Shown piece by piece: positions 49,026-58,380 of a DNA stretch of 64,000 nt. Source of the DNA: Elizabethkingia bruuniana (GTDB lineage Bacteria > Bacteroidota > Bacteroidia > Flavobacteriales > Weeksellaceae). The position numbers were made by a program, and so were the translations under genes. Location: contig NZ_CP014337.1 of the NCBI RefSeq assembly GCF_002024805.1, positions 558,001 through 622,000 on the forward strand. Reading direction: 5' to 3'. Numbering within the stretch: the first letter of the stretch is position 1; each line of letters starts with the position of its first letter. Below the pieces are notes generated by a model. It saw only the letters and a list, made by a program, of their open reading frames with translations. It was not told where the DNA came from and ran no database searches.

Positions 49026-49776
49026 AACAAGGACCATATTACGTAGTTCCTTTTCATTTAGTGACTATAACCCAAGGACTATATCCGATGATGCGAGAAA
49101 GAAGCTAAAGGCTAATATCAAGAAGAATGGCATCATAGGAGGATTAGTCGTTAATGAACAAACCGGAAATCTTGTATCTGGACATCAGAGAATAAGTATT
49201 GCTGATGAAGTAAATAAATACGACCCTGAAACAGGAAAGAACGATTATGAAATAAAAGTCGAAATAATTAATGTCGACCTGAAGACAGAGAAAGAACTAA
49301 ATATTTTCTTCAACTCAAAAAGCGCACAGGGAGAAATGGATTATACAAAGCTCGCATTAATGATTCCGGATATAGATATTGACATTGCTGGACTTGATGA
49401 TGTTGATATGTCTTTCATAGAAATGGAAATGCCGGAGCCTGTAGAAGTTGATGTTCCAGTGTTTGAACCACAAGCAGCTAAGAAGGAAAAGTTCATTACG
49501 CAAGAATTGGATAACTCTGTATCTGTTCCGGAAGCCAGTGTTTCAGAAATGGAAAGAGAGGAATCTGAAGAGAAAGCCAGACAGGAGAAAATAGATGCTG
49601 TAAAAAAGGTTAAAGAGCAGGTGAAACAAGGTGCTATATATGAGGGGGACCCGTATTTCACTGTTTCATTTGACTCCTATGAGAACAAAGTATTTTTCTT
49701 GGAACAATTCGGTATCAGCGCAGACGTAAAAATTATAAAAGGAGAAGAGCTTGCAGAAAAGATCAACAATATGTGA
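48997..49776 (+). CDS. ParB-like nuclease-domain protein
   Basis: A 259-residue protein (ATG at 48997; a TTG two codons earlier is also possible). The ParB/sulfiredoxin core is in FSDYNPRTISDDARKKL, NIKKNGIIGGLVVNEQTGNL and VSGHQRISIADEVNKY. The C-terminal half is acidic and coiled-coil-like (EREESEEKARQEKIDAVKKV). It overlaps the PAPS-reductase-like gene, and the pair recurs in phages, suggesting joint action. Confidence 0.85.
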   Translation: MSTNKVKQSETRTILRSSFSFSDYNPRTISDDARKKLKANIKKNGIIGGLVVNEQTGNLVSGHQRISIADEVNKYDPETGKNDYEIKVEIINVDLKTEKELNIFFNSKSAQGEMDYTKLALMIPDIDIDIAGLDDVDMSFIEMEMPEPVEVDVPVFEPQAAKKEKFITQELDNSVSVPEASVSEMEREESEEKARQEKIDAVKKVKEQVKQGAIYEGDPYFTVSFDSYENKVFFLEQFGISADVKIIKGEELAEKINNM

Positions 49777-49933
49777 TAAGGAAACATACGATTCCGAAGG
49801 AGCTGCAAGACGTGTTATAGAAAAATGTAAACACACTAGCAGCCGGAGCCGCATTCCTAAGAGAACATATTACTGTAAGATCTGCAAAGGCTACCATGTT
49901 ACAAGCCAGAAAACGAAATCCAAATTTTATTAG
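49751..49933 (+). CDS. small zinc-ribbon-type phage protein
   Basis: A 60-codon frame starting at a TTG (no ATG is available), overlapping the ParB-like gene by 26 bases. The conserved part is KRTYYCKICKGYHVTSQK, a C-x2-C-x3-H metal site like that of small phage proteins with CDKxxY...YYCxxC.xxHLTS. The unusual start is inferred from the conserved N-terminal CDKETYDSEGAARRVIEK. Confidence 0.6.
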   Translation: MQKRSTICDKETYDSEGAARRVIEKCKHTSSRSRIPKRTYYCKICKGYHVTSQKTKSKFY

Positions 49934-49934
49934 A

Positions 49935-50402
49935 ATGAAAATATACAGGAGAAAACCAGAGTTAGTAGAAGTAATGGAATTTACAACTAACAACGAAGCC
50001 GGAAGCCCGACAATGGATGCTATTGTTAATTGGGCAAATCAAGGACAAATAAAAGTTCAAGCCTGGCATAACGGTACATGTATTTATGTAGAGACACCAG
50101 AAGGACAGAAAAGAGCTGATGTAGGAGACTTTATCATTAAGAATGCTAATGGAGAGTTTTATCCTCTTAAACCGGAAGAATTTGAAAAGATGTATGAGAT
50201 TGATGGAAAAGGAGGAATTATGATCATTGGATATCCTGGAGCATCAAGTGTTGGAGTAACTGGAGTGGAATGTCTTAAAAAAGAGTTTAAAAAGCCTAGT
50301 AAATTTCAACATAGATTAAATGAAATGCAATATAACCAGAGAGAAATGTTCAACCTATTACCAAAGAAACCACTAATTACTCCACCTAACTTAAAAAAAT
50401 AA
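49935..50402 (+). CDS. phage protein of the GDFIIKNANGEFYP type
   Basis: A 155-residue protein (ATG at 49935 after the previous stop). The segment VGDFIIKNANGEFYPLKPEE (then FEKMYE) is a common phage-protein motif of unknown function. The C-terminus (NEMQYNQREMFNLLPKKP) is extra. Confidence 0.7.
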   Translation: MKIYRRKPELVEVMEFTTNNEAGSPTMDAIVNWANQGQIKVQAWHNGTCIYVETPEGQKRADVGDFIIKNANGEFYPLKPEEFEKMYEIDGKGGIMIIGYPGASSVGVTGVECLKKEFKKPSKFQHRLNEMQYNQREMFNLLPKKPLITPPNLKK

Positions 50403-50407
50403 TAATT

Positions 50408-50644
50408 ATGACACCAAATAAATTTCCACAAGTAAATGTAATGTACGGTGAAGGACAAGAAGAATACCAACCATTACCAGTATATAGATCAGAAGATGGC
50501 CAAGCAATAAGCTGCTGGGAACTTACTGACGAAGAGATAGAGAAGATAAAGGAAACAAAATGCCTATACCTTTCTATGATGACATTTGGGCAGCCTTTAC
50601 AGCCTGTTTATCTAACTGTAGATAAGGAGGAATTAGGCCTGTAA
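50408..50644 (+). CDS. hypothetical phage protein
   Basis: A 78-residue protein (YQPLPVYRSEDGQAISCWEL; LTDEEIEKIKETKCLYLSMM; GQPLQPVYLTVDKEELGL). Similar short proteins occur before terminase genes in phages; function unknown. Confidence 0.65.
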   Translation: MTPNKFPQVNVMYGEGQEEYQPLPVYRSEDGQAISCWELTDEEIEKIKETKCLYLSMMTFGQPLQPVYLTVDKEELGL

Positions 50645-50662
50645 TAATTAATAATATTTAAT

Positions 50663-51139
50663 ATGGCTAATGTAGATTCATATACAGACGATGAGCTAAA
50701 GGAAGCTCTGATTAAATCTAATGGGCAACCAACAGTGGCCGCAAAGATGTTGGATGTTACATATATTTCTGTATATGGTCGAATCAGGAGAAATCCTGAT
50801 TTGTTAGACATTCAGAAGTCAGCAAGGCAGAAGACCTTCCAAGACCTACATAATTTCCAGATAGGAGCTGTATTAGGGGGAACTATGAAGACTCCCGAAT
50901 TTGACGAAGAAGGAAGTATTAAAAAAGACGAAGATGGCAAAGTAGTTTATTATGATGCTGTGGTTGGTGTTAATACTCGAATGGAGTATGCAAGTAGGCT
51001 TATGACTTTGTTTAAGTCAGACGAAGGTATAAAGAATGAAATGTTATTGGAAACAAAACAAACTGTTGATTATTCCAAACTTTCCGATGATACAATAAGA
51101 GATTTATTAAATGCAGAATCCTCCGAAAATATCGATTGA
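50663..51139 (+). CDS. terminase small subunit-like protein
   Basis: A 158-residue protein. The N-terminal HTH (DELKEALIKSNGQPTVAAKM, LDVTYISVYGRIRRNPDLLD) is of the terminase-small-subunit kind and would bind the packaging site. Its 3' end overlaps terL by 29 bases, which supports the role. Confidence 0.75.
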   Translation: MANVDSYTDDELKEALIKSNGQPTVAAKMLDVTYISVYGRIRRNPDLLDIQKSARQKTFQDLHNFQIGAVLGGTMKTPEFDEEGSIKKDEDGKVVYYDAVVGVNTRMEYASRLMTLFKSDEGIKNEMLLETKQTVDYSKLSDDTIRDLLNAESSENID

Positions 51140-52550
51140 TTATTTGCGTCTTAAAACAATTGCTTTTAAGAAAGGGATTTTTGATTTCATAACTACTCAT
51201 AATGGGGAAAGACATGAAAAGCAAGAGCAGGCGTTATTTATTTTAACTGATACTGAAACTAGAGAGTTTTGTTATGGTGGAGCTGCAGGTGGAGCGAAAT
51301 CATGGACCGGTGCATCCTGGCTTTTATTTATGTGCTTATTATACCCAAATACTAAATGGTTTATAGGTAGAGAAGAGTTAAAGCGTATCCGTAGTTCAAC
51401 ATTAATAACCTTTCAAAAGGTTTGCAAGGAATACAAAGTACCTTCAAATGAATGGAATTACAATGGACAAGATAACTATATACAATTTAAAAATGGTTCC
51501 CGAATTGATATGCTTGACCTCCGACATAAACCAAGTGACCCCTTATATGAAAGATTCGGTTCATTAGAATATACCGGAGGTTGGATCGAAGAAGGTGGAG
51601 AGATAAACTTTGGTGCATTTGATGTTTTAAATACCCGTATCGGAAGGCACTTGAACAAGGAACTAGGATTGGCTCCTAAAATGTTTGTCACTTGCAACCC
51701 GAAAAAGAATTGGATGTATTCTCACTTTTACAAGCCGTATAAAGAGGAATTACTAAAGCCAATACAGAAGTTTTTACAAGCATTCGTTCAGGATAATCCA
51801 TTTATTGATAAGCTCTATATTGAACAGCTCCAGAATACTAAAGACAAAGCAAAGAAAGAGAGATTACTAAACGGCAACTGGGAATATGATGATAATCCAT
51901 ATAAGCTATGTATATACGACAAAATTCTTGACTTATTCCGGAATGATCACCTAACAAAAAAGCCTCAGAAGTATATAACAGCCGATGTTGCCCGATTCGG
52001 TTCCGACTTAGCTGTTATTGGTGTATGGGACGACTGGGAACTTATAGAGATTCATGAGTTTGAAATAAGTAAAACAACGGAAATACAGAATTGTATCAAG
52101 GCTTTACAAAAGAAGTATTCTATACCGAAGAGTAATTGTATTGCTGATGCCGACGGAGTAGGCGGTGGAGTAGTAGATAATCTTGATATCATAGGTTTCC
52201 ACAACAATGGCAGGCCATTCGATGAAGATCTAGGCGATGAAAAAGATACTCCGAAATATAAAAATGCTCAGACTCAATTATTGGTATATCTGGCTGAGAA
52301 GATTGTTAATAAGAATCTAATGTTTATTTCTGCTGAATTATCGGAAGAGCAAAAGGAAAGAATAAAAGAGGAACTTGACACCATAGAGCAGGACCCGAAT
52401 TATGACGTCATAACCTTAGTAAATAAAGCAACAATTAAAGAAAACATAGGAAGGTCTCCGGATTACCGAGACATGATATTAATGAGAGCATATTTTGACT
52501 TTAACAAACCAATAAACAATAACCTGAAGCGCATTGCTTCCCTAATATAA
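51111..52550 (+). CDS. terL: terminase large subunit
   Basis: A 479-residue packaging motor. The ATPase half has Walker A CYGGAAGGAKSWTGASWLLF and the Walker-B-like acidic TGGWIEEGGEINFGAF. The RNase-H-like nuclease half has TADVARFGSDLAVIGVWDDW and the Asp-rich SNCIADADGVGGGVVDNL. It is followed 5 bases later by the portal gene. The family fits phage T4/SPP1-like TerL. Confidence 0.95.
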   Translation: MQNPPKISIDYLRLKTIAFKKGIFDFITTHNGERHEKQEQALFILTDTETREFCYGGAAGGAKSWTGASWLLFMCLLYPNTKWFIGREELKRIRSSTLITFQKVCKEYKVPSNEWNYNGQDNYIQFKNGSRIDMLDLRHKPSDPLYERFGSLEYTGGWIEEGGEINFGAFDVLNTRIGRHLNKELGLAPKMFVTCNPKKNWMYSHFYKPYKEELLKPIQKFLQAFVQDNPFIDKLYIEQLQNTKDKAKKERLLNGNWEYDDNPYKLCIYDKILDLFRNDHLTKKPQKYITADVARFGSDLAVIGVWDDWELIEIHEFEISKTTEIQNCIKALQKKYSIPKSNCIADADGVGGGVVDNLDIIGFHNNGRPFDEDLGDEKDTPKYKNAQTQLLVYLAEKIVNKNLMFISAELSEEQKERIKEELDTIEQDPNYDVITLVNKATIKENIGRSPDYRDMILMRAYFDFNKPINNNLKRIASLI

Positions 52551-52555
52551 TAACC

Positions 52556-53920
52556 ATGGCAGAATTAACAATAGAACAAAGAATGGAGCAATTCAAAAAG
52601 AGGAAGACTCCTTTACCTGACATTGCTAAATACGATAGTGAATACAATGTGGAAAAGCATAAGATATTCACCGACTTAATTAATTTTCCAGACAGAGAAG
52701 CAGAAGTAATAAGGAAGAATGAAAAAGGAGAAGAAGTTGTTGAAACTATTACTATACCAAGAAATAGAATAGGCCTTCCGTATCAGAAAAGAACGGTAAA
52801 TATTGCCACAACATTTCTTTTTGGTAATCCTGTGCAGTATACCAATAATTTAGATGACGATACTCTGTATATAGCCTTTAAGGAAGTAGTTTCAAGAAAT
52901 AAAATGATCTATTTTGATAAGGATATTTCTAATTCTGTTGGTAGATGGAAAGAATGTGCAGAATTATGGTATGATATTGAAGGAGAAAGTGAGTACAACT
53001 CATTTAAAGCAGTCCGTACTCTAAAAGTTAAGCTACTTACACCGGATATTTATAATCTATATCCTGTTTTTGATCAGACAGATAATCTTATCAGCTTTGG
53101 TCGTGAGTTTACCATAAAGGAAGTTGATAAGGACATTAAAATCTTTGAGGTTTACACTGCTACTGAAATTATTACGTACAGAAATGAAGGCTCAGGATGG
53201 ACGGAAGATAGGGTAGATAATTTACTTGGGAAAATTCCAATTGTATACTATTCTGGCAAAATAGAGTGGGAAGACGTACAGACCGGTATAGAAAGATTGG
53301 AAAGAATTTACTCAAATGTAGGAGAAAGTAATGACAAGTTTGCTTTTCCTATTCTCGCACTTAACGGTGAAGTAGAAGGCTCTTTTTCTCGTGATAGATC
53401 AGGAAAGGTGTTAATGTTCAAAGGCGATGGCAGTGGACAATTCTTAGCGCCTCCACAAGCAAATGAGAATCTTGTAAGCGAGATTACACGTTTAGACGAC
53501 GATATCCATACTTTCACTAATACACCTAACATTTTCTCAATTAAGAATATCCAAGGCATGGGTAATATGTTAGCTGGGGAAAATGCAGAGTTTATTTTCT
53601 TGTCAGCACACTTAAAAGTAATGGATAAACTGGCTATTTATATTCCGGCATTACAACGGAGAGCGTCTATTATTAAATCATTCTTGCAATCTTACAATAT
53701 CAAGTGGAAAAGCTTAGAATTAGATGTAGAGCCAATCATTACTCCGTTTATAATCAATAACGAATCAGCATTCATTCGTATGCTTATGGAAGCTAACGGA
53801 AATCAGCCTATATACTCACAGGAATACTCTATGGAAAAGGCAGGAATTAAAGATGTTCCAAAAATGCAAGAACAGCTGAATAAGGAACAGGAGAAAAAAG
53901 CATCAACCCAAATATTATAA
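52556..53920 (+). CDS. portal protein (SPP1 gp6-like)
   Basis: A 454-residue protein in the position of the portal. Signatures are LPYQKRTVNIATTFLFGNPV, the wing/stem region ERIYSNVGESNDKFAFPILA and the C-terminal DVPKMQEQLNKEQEKKASTQ. The portal dodecamer is the DNA entry ring of the capsid. Confidence 0.88.
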   Translation: MAELTIEQRMEQFKKRKTPLPDIAKYDSEYNVEKHKIFTDLINFPDREAEVIRKNEKGEEVVETITIPRNRIGLPYQKRTVNIATTFLFGNPVQYTNNLDDDTLYIAFKEVVSRNKMIYFDKDISNSVGRWKECAELWYDIEGESEYNSFKAVRTLKVKLLTPDIYNLYPVFDQTDNLISFGREFTIKEVDKDIKIFEVYTATEIITYRNEGSGWTEDRVDNLLGKIPIVYYSGKIEWEDVQTGIERLERIYSNVGESNDKFAFPILALNGEVEGSFSRDRSGKVLMFKGDGSGQFLAPPQANENLVSEITRLDDDIHTFTNTPNIFSIKNIQGMGNMLAGENAEFIFLSAHLKVMDKLAIYIPALQRRASIIKSFLQSYNIKWKSLELDVEPIITPFIINNESAFIRMLMEANGNQPIYSQEYSMEKAGIKDVPKMQEQLNKEQEKKASTQIL

Positions 53921-53922
53921 CA

Positions 53923-54171
53923 ATGAGCAGTTTTTGTTTTTACAAATTCCTTGTTTACAACGGCTACAAGAAAGAAGTTTTCCGTGAAGATACTGGAAAG
54001 ACTTTCTGTACAAACTATCAAAAGGAACTTTCAGAACATATATGGAACAGTTTGACTATCCATGCTGATAAAACTTTTACTGCAGCTTCACCGGCTAACG
54101 GAATTGAGTATAAGAACCACCCACAGCCAACAGATCAGGAAGAAGCAGAAAAGATATTGTTTAAGATTTAG
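53923..54171 (+). CDS. hypothetical head-region protein
   Basis: An 82-residue protein (YNGYKKEVFREDTGKTFCTN; FTAASPANGIEYKNHPQPTD) between portal and minor-head genes. No family recognised; small genes at this spot are common. Confidence 0.55.
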   Translation: MSSFCFYKFLVYNGYKKEVFREDTGKTFCTNYQKELSEHIWNSLTIHADKTFTAASPANGIEYKNHPQPTDQEEAEKILFKI

Positions 54172-54179
54172 CAAGCGTA

Positions 54180-56270
54180 ATGAAGAATCACGACGATTTA
54201 CACCGGAAACGGATAAATAAGTACTTATTGGCTATCGAAAGACTGTTTGATGAGCTTTTATTGTCGTGTTCCTCTATAATTGTTCGTCTTAAACTTAAAG
54301 ATGAGTTGTTTCAGTTCCGAAAATACCCATCCATCATAAAAGATGTAGATAAGTACCTGGTAAATTATCGTGATAATCTGCTAAATTCTATAAGGACCTA
54401 CACGGAATATGAATGGGATTTCGCAAATGCTAAAGTAGATGAGATTCTAAAAGCTCGGTTAGGTTCCGTAAAAGGTAAGATTACACCGAAGATATATGAA
54501 ACAGAGATCCGGAAGATTGCAAACCAGTCTCACAATCAAAAAGCACTTGAAGCATTTCAAAACAGAAAGGTAGGCAAATTCACCGTTTCAGAGAGAGTGT
54601 GGAATATTTCACAACAGGCAAAAGAAAACATCGAATTAGCCATAGAAGGAGCTTTTAAAGAAGGCATGTCTGCGCAAGAACTTGCCAGAGCTATAAAATT
54701 AAACTTGAATAACCCTGATAAGCTATTTCGTAGAGTAAGAGACAAACACGGTAACTTAGTTTTATCTAAAAACGCACAAAGTTACCATCCGGGACAAGGA
54801 GTTTATAGGTCCGCACATAAAAACGCATTGAGGTTGGCGGTTGACCAAATAAACACTGGATATCGATCAGCTGAACAAATGAGAATTAGTGCAAATAACG
54901 ACGTTGTAGGTCAGAAAATAAACCTTTCCCCATCACATAAACATTATGACATGTGTGATGAGTTAAAAGGATCATACCCAAAGGATTTTGATTGGAGTAA
55001 ATGGCATACAAATTGCTATTCATATGATATGGAGTTATTTACAGAAAAAGGATGGCGAAAAATGTCAGAAGTTGAAACAGATGACAAAGTATGGTCAATG
55101 AATCCAGAAACGAAGGAATTAGAGCTTGTAAAAGTCGTTGCAACAATCAAAAAACGTTATAAGGGTGAAATGATCCATTTTCACAATGCATTTTTGTCAT
55201 TACTTGTTACCCCTGATCATAAAATGGTTTATGAAAAGCTGTCTGGGAAAAAACGAGACATAAAATCTTTTGCTGATGACAAATTAGCAAAAGATTTTAA
55301 TAAACATAGTGGAGCTCTTTATAGAACGGCAGAGTGGAATAAATCGGATATTGATTTTATAGAAATTGGTGGCACATCTTATAAGTTTGATGATTATTGT
55401 GAATTTATGGCATATTGGATATCGGAAGGTTCTTTACAGAGAAATAGCGGTATTTTTATGGCTCAAAAAGATAATGAAAAGAATTTAGGCACAAGATCAA
55501 AAATGATAAGCGTTATAAGAAGGCTTGGATTTAAATCATCTGAAAATGAATCTGGAATATCTTTTTACAATAATTCATTTAATTCATATTTAAAACAATT
55601 CGGAAAGTCTTTGGAAAAGTTTATTCCAGAAGATATTAAAAATGCATCTTCAAGGCAAATAAACATTTTCTTAGATGCGTATTCTATTACAGATGGCAGC
55701 ATTACAAGACCCAAAGCATTTAAAGGAAATAGAGGCGCTGACTTTACCCCAAAAAGGCTAGCAAGAATATTTTACACCAGTTCTGAACATATTAAAAATG
55801 ATATTTCGGAACTTATTATGAAAGTTGGTAATAGACCTTCTATTGCCATAAAAAAGTCCAAAGGCAATATTATAACATTCCCAAATGGAGACTATATGGT
55901 GAAGGCAGATAGTTACACTGTGTCTGAAGCATTTTCTAAAACATCCAGTGTGTTTAATAAAGAGTTAGTTCCTTATGATGATTACGTTTATGATATTGAA
56001 TTAGAAAAGAATCATACATTATACGTTATGAGAAATGGAAAGGCTGTTTGGGGTTCTAATTGCATGTGTTTCCGTACAATGATTATGAAGTCAGAAACTG
56101 AGTTTATAAAAGAATTGAATGCCGGGCAGAACCTCCCTCCGGAAACCTCAGAAAATTATGTTGGTGATGTTCCAGATAATTTCGTACAATGGCATAAAGA
56201 TAATGCTGAAAAGATGAAAAACTGGAAACGGAAGCCTGACTTTATAGCTGATAATAAGAAGTTTTTGTAA
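54180..56270 (+). CDS. minor head protein (SPP1 gp7-like) with intein
   Basis: A 696-residue precursor made of a 347-residue minor head protein interrupted by a 349-residue intein (residues 279-627). The N-extein has helical SPP1-gp7/Mu-F-type segments (VWNISQQAKENIELAIEGAF; HKNALRLAVDQINTGYRSAE). The intein sits in the conserved C-terminal metal-binding motif: WHTN-[intein]-CMCFRTMI. The spliced protein would restore WHTNCMCF, like the H-x-N-C-x-C motif of the family. The minor head protein attaches to the portal and is probably ejected with DNA. Confidence 0.9.
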   Translation: MKNHDDLHRKRINKYLLAIERLFDELLLSCSSIIVRLKLKDELFQFRKYPSIIKDVDKYLVNYRDNLLNSIRTYTEYEWDFANAKVDEILKARLGSVKGKITPKIYETEIRKIANQSHNQKALEAFQNRKVGKFTVSERVWNISQQAKENIELAIEGAFKEGMSAQELARAIKLNLNNPDKLFRRVRDKHGNLVLSKNAQSYHPGQGVYRSAHKNALRLAVDQINTGYRSAEQMRISANNDVVGQKINLSPSHKHYDMCDELKGSYPKDFDWSKWHTNCYSYDMELFTEKGWRKMSEVETDDKVWSMNPETKELELVKVVATIKKRYKGEMIHFHNAFLSLLVTPDHKMVYEKLSGKKRDIKSFADDKLAKDFNKHSGALYRTAEWNKSDIDFIEIGGTSYKFDDYCEFMAYWISEGSLQRNSGIFMAQKDNEKNLGTRSKMISVIRRLGFKSSENESGISFYNNSFNSYLKQFGKSLEKFIPEDIKNASSRQINIFLDAYSITDGSITRPKAFKGNRGADFTPKRLARIFYTSSEHIKNDISELIMKVGNRPSIAIKKSKGNIITFPNGDYMVKADSYTVSEAFSKTSSVFNKELVPYDDYVYDIELEKNHTLYVMRNGKAVWGSNCMCFRTMIMKSETEFIKELNAGQNLPPETSENYVGDVPDNFVQWHKDNAEKMKNWKRKPDFIADNKKFL
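55014..56060 (+). other. intein with LAGLIDADG-type homing endonuclease
   Basis: 349 residues starting at Cys279 (CYSYDMELFTEKGWRKMSEV). Block B is LLVTPDHKM with the T-x-x-H. Two LAGLIDADG-like helices are FDDYCEFMAYWISEGSLQ and QINIFLDAYSITDGSI, each with an acidic residue, so the nuclease may be active. The C-terminal blocks are VYDIELEKNHTLYVM and AVWGSN before the extein Cys. The residue before the final Asn is Ser rather than the usual His. Confidence 0.88.
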
Positions 56271-56279
56271 ATTTGAGCA

Positions 56280-56687
56280 ATGGAACTTTACCCAGAAGAA
56301 ATAAAAGAATACAACCGCCTCACTAAGGGAATGGAATTTACTTTCATGGCTTTGACTATGGATTTCCTGACTCATTGTGAGAATGTTATTTTTGGGTATG
56401 AAGAGCCGGAATTACCTTACTTCTGCTTTCATCTTTATTCTGATAAAGGACTTAAGGAAATCTACGAAAAGCTTACACATACATTAGAATATGTTTATTC
56501 AGAAGTAGATCCGAAATACAATAACCTCAGGAACAATCTTTCCAACTTACTCATTTTACTTCGAGAACCAAAAGCCAGGATTCAGGATAAAAAATACCAG
56601 CAATCAAATAATGACTACTGGTATAAATTAGTTAAGAATGAGGATAGGCTAATTGATCATTCAGCATTTAAAAAGTACGCAAAATAA
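56280..56687 (+). CDS. hypothetical phage protein
   Basis: A 135-residue helical protein (GMEFTFMALTMDFLTHCENV; KEIYEKLTHTLEYVYSEVDP). It closes the first head-gene block and converges with the antirepressor gene, separated by a terminator. No family recognised. Confidence 0.6.
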   Translation: MELYPEEIKEYNRLTKGMEFTFMALTMDFLTHCENVIFGYEEPELPYFCFHLYSDKGLKEIYEKLTHTLEYVYSEVDPKYNNLRNNLSNLLILLREPKARIQDKKYQQSNNDYWYKLVKNEDRLIDHSAFKKYAK

Positions 56688-56709
56688 AAGCCCGAAATCA
56701 ATCGGGCTT
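56688..56709. terminator. bidirectional terminator
   Basis: AAGCCCGA pairs with TCGGGCTT around AATCAA. On the minus strand it runs into a T-rich stretch. It divides the head genes from the antirepressor gene. Confidence 0.82.
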
Positions 56710-56714
56710 CACTT

Positions 56715-57437
56715 TTATGCGCTTTGTAGCTTTTTAATTGTGTAATGTATAAATGCTCTACCTTTTTCTGTCCATACAGTTTGCATGCTTGTCTGGGTTT
56801 TGCCTTCTGTATCGGTATAGGTATGCGTTTTAGTCTTGGTAAAGCCTTTATTTTGGTAAACGTGATATAATAGCCATGTACCACTTTGTTTATACTGTAT
56901 CTTCATATCTGAAAGCTTTCGATTAAGCGTTACAGCACTCATGCCTAATTCTTTCGCTATCTGGTTAGTATTATATACGCTTTCAGACTGTAGAACCTCG
57001 TTAAAATACTCAACCTTTGGGGCTTGCTTACGTAATTCAATAGATTGAAGTTCTATGCGCTCGGCTTGGTTGGCTGCAAGCTTTAAGGCTTCTGCGAAAG
57101 TTTGAGGCAAAGCAAAACCACCAGTCTTTAATTTCTTCTCACAATCGATAAAATACTTTCTTGCCTGCTTGCCCTTTTCGCTTCTCTGAAGCATAGATAT
57201 TTCTTTAGCACAATCTAAAGTTAATGCGTAATCGTCTAAAACCTCTCTAAAGCCACCATTTGGCATTTGAACATTTTTGTGCAAACATTGATAATCAGTG
57301 TCTTGTGTGAAACCATATTCAAACATTCTTTGAGTCCACATGTCAAATCTTGTTTCAATTTCTAAGAACTTATGCAGTTCACGAGCAGACACGGCGGATT
57401 GACCGCCGTTGTCTTGTATTTTTATTAATTCGTTCAT
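56715..57437 (-). CDS. antirepressor (AntA/KilAC-type)
   Basis: A 240-residue phage antirepressor. The N-terminal AntA/B-like domain reads GGQSAVSARELHKFLEIETR and MPNGGFREVLDDYALTLDCA. The C-terminal KilAC domain reads VYNTNQIAKELGMSAVTLNR and YHVYQNKGFTKTKTHTYTDT. Such proteins inactivate repressors during induction. It belongs to a minus-strand cassette inside the head-gene block. Confidence 0.88.
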   Translation of the reverse strand: MNELIKIQDNGGQSAVSARELHKFLEIETRFDMWTQRMFEYGFTQDTDYQCLHKNVQMPNGGFREVLDDYALTLDCAKEISMLQRSEKGKQARKYFIDCEKKLKTGGFALPQTFAEALKLAANQAERIELQSIELRKQAPKVEYFNEVLQSESVYNTNQIAKELGMSAVTLNRKLSDMKIQYKQSGTWLLYHVYQNKGFTKTKTHTYTDTEGKTQTSMQTVWTEKGRAFIHYTIKKLQSA

Positions 57438-57438
57438 G

Positions 57439-57780
57439 TTATGATGCTTTTTTTACTGTATAATAATCTTTAATAAATTTTAGCCATGAGTAATAAACAA
57501 CTTCTGCCAGTTCGTCTACATTTCTAAATTCATGTGGCTCACATGCTGTATTATAAAATATATCTGTGAGTTTACCACATAAATCTTCATCTACAATGTC
57601 CATAAATGCAAAGGCGTTATCTATGCCGTTGTATACGCCCTGTAGAGAATGATCACTTTCATTTGGCGCAAAGGCATTTAAAACCGTATGTATACCATCA
57701 TAAATACGATCATGAAAAATATGATCTGCAATAATGTTTATAATCGCTTGTTCTTTGGCTGTTGGTACTAAATTTTTCAT
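57439..57780 (-). CDS. hypothetical protein in the antirepressor cassette
   Basis: A 113-residue acidic helical protein (EQAIINIIADHIFHDRIYDG; VDELAEVVYYSWLKFIKDYY). It starts one base upstream of the antirepressor gene on the same strand. No family recognised. Confidence 0.6.
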   Translation of the reverse strand: MKNLVPTAKEQAIINIIADHIFHDRIYDGIHTVLNAFAPNESDHSLQGVYNGIDNAFAFMDIVDEDLCGKLTDIFYNTACEPHEFRNVDELAEVVYYSWLKFIKDYYTVKKAS

Positions 57781-57800
57781 TTTATATTTTTTATTGTTAA

Positions 57801-58061
57801 TTAATTTTTACTTGTATTTCTTAAAAGCTGCATTCTTAAACGAAACTTAACTATTGAAAATTCGTTGACAGTAGAATCTATTGTTATACTGGGTTTTGAA
57901 TTATGGTTACTTAGTTCATTGATGAGAATTAAATTATTTTCTAAAAATTCTTTTTTAGAGATATACCCCTGACTGAAAAGCTGTTTATTTTTCATATGTA
58001 TTTGATAAATGGCATTTAAGTCTACAGTTACCAGATCTTTAGTTAATATTGAATTTTTCAT
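57801..58061 (-). CDS. hypothetical small protein
   Basis: An 86-residue protein (KDLVTVDLNAIYQIHMKNKQ; VNEFSIVKFRLRMQLLRNTS), tightly placed in the minus-strand cassette. No family recognised. Confidence 0.55.
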   Translation of the reverse strand: MKNSILTKDLVTVDLNAIYQIHMKNKQLFSQGYISKKEFLENNLILINELSNHNSKPSITIDSTVNEFSIVKFRLRMQLLRNTSKN

Positions 58062-58064
58062 ATA

Positions 58065-58373
58065 TTAAATGTTAGTGATTAGATTGAATTTCTTAAAACA
58101 TCTGAACTCTTGTTTTTCAGTGTCGAAGTAAGTTTGTACTGTTGGGTTGTCTTTTCGACCCGTACTTTTTGTTTCTGGTAATAATTCAGCTTTTAGAGTA
58201 CCCCAGCATTCGCGAATAGTACCGTCTACTTTTTGAAAGTAGAACCGAACTATTTCAGTTTGCATTTTTATTTTCAGTTTGAAATTTGCCCATGCCTTCT
58301 TTAAACATTCAGAAAATGATAAGCCTGTTTGTCTTGCAAATTGCCATGCAGTTTTAAAAAGTTCAGTTTTCAT
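58065..58373 (-). CDS. DUF2693-like small protein
   Basis: A 102-residue protein. The N-terminal helices (ELFKTAWQFARQTGLSFSEC) precede a small beta domain (VRFYFQKVDGTIRECWGTLK; TVQTYFDTEKQEFRCFKKFN) resembling the SH3-like DUF2693 family found in Bacteroidetes phages. Function unknown. Confidence 0.7.
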   Translation of the reverse strand: MKTELFKTAWQFARQTGLSFSECLKKAWANFKLKIKMQTEIVRFYFQKVDGTIRECWGTLKAELLPETKSTGRKDNPTVQTYFDTEKQEFRCFKKFNLITNI

Positions 58374-58380
58374 ATTGATA

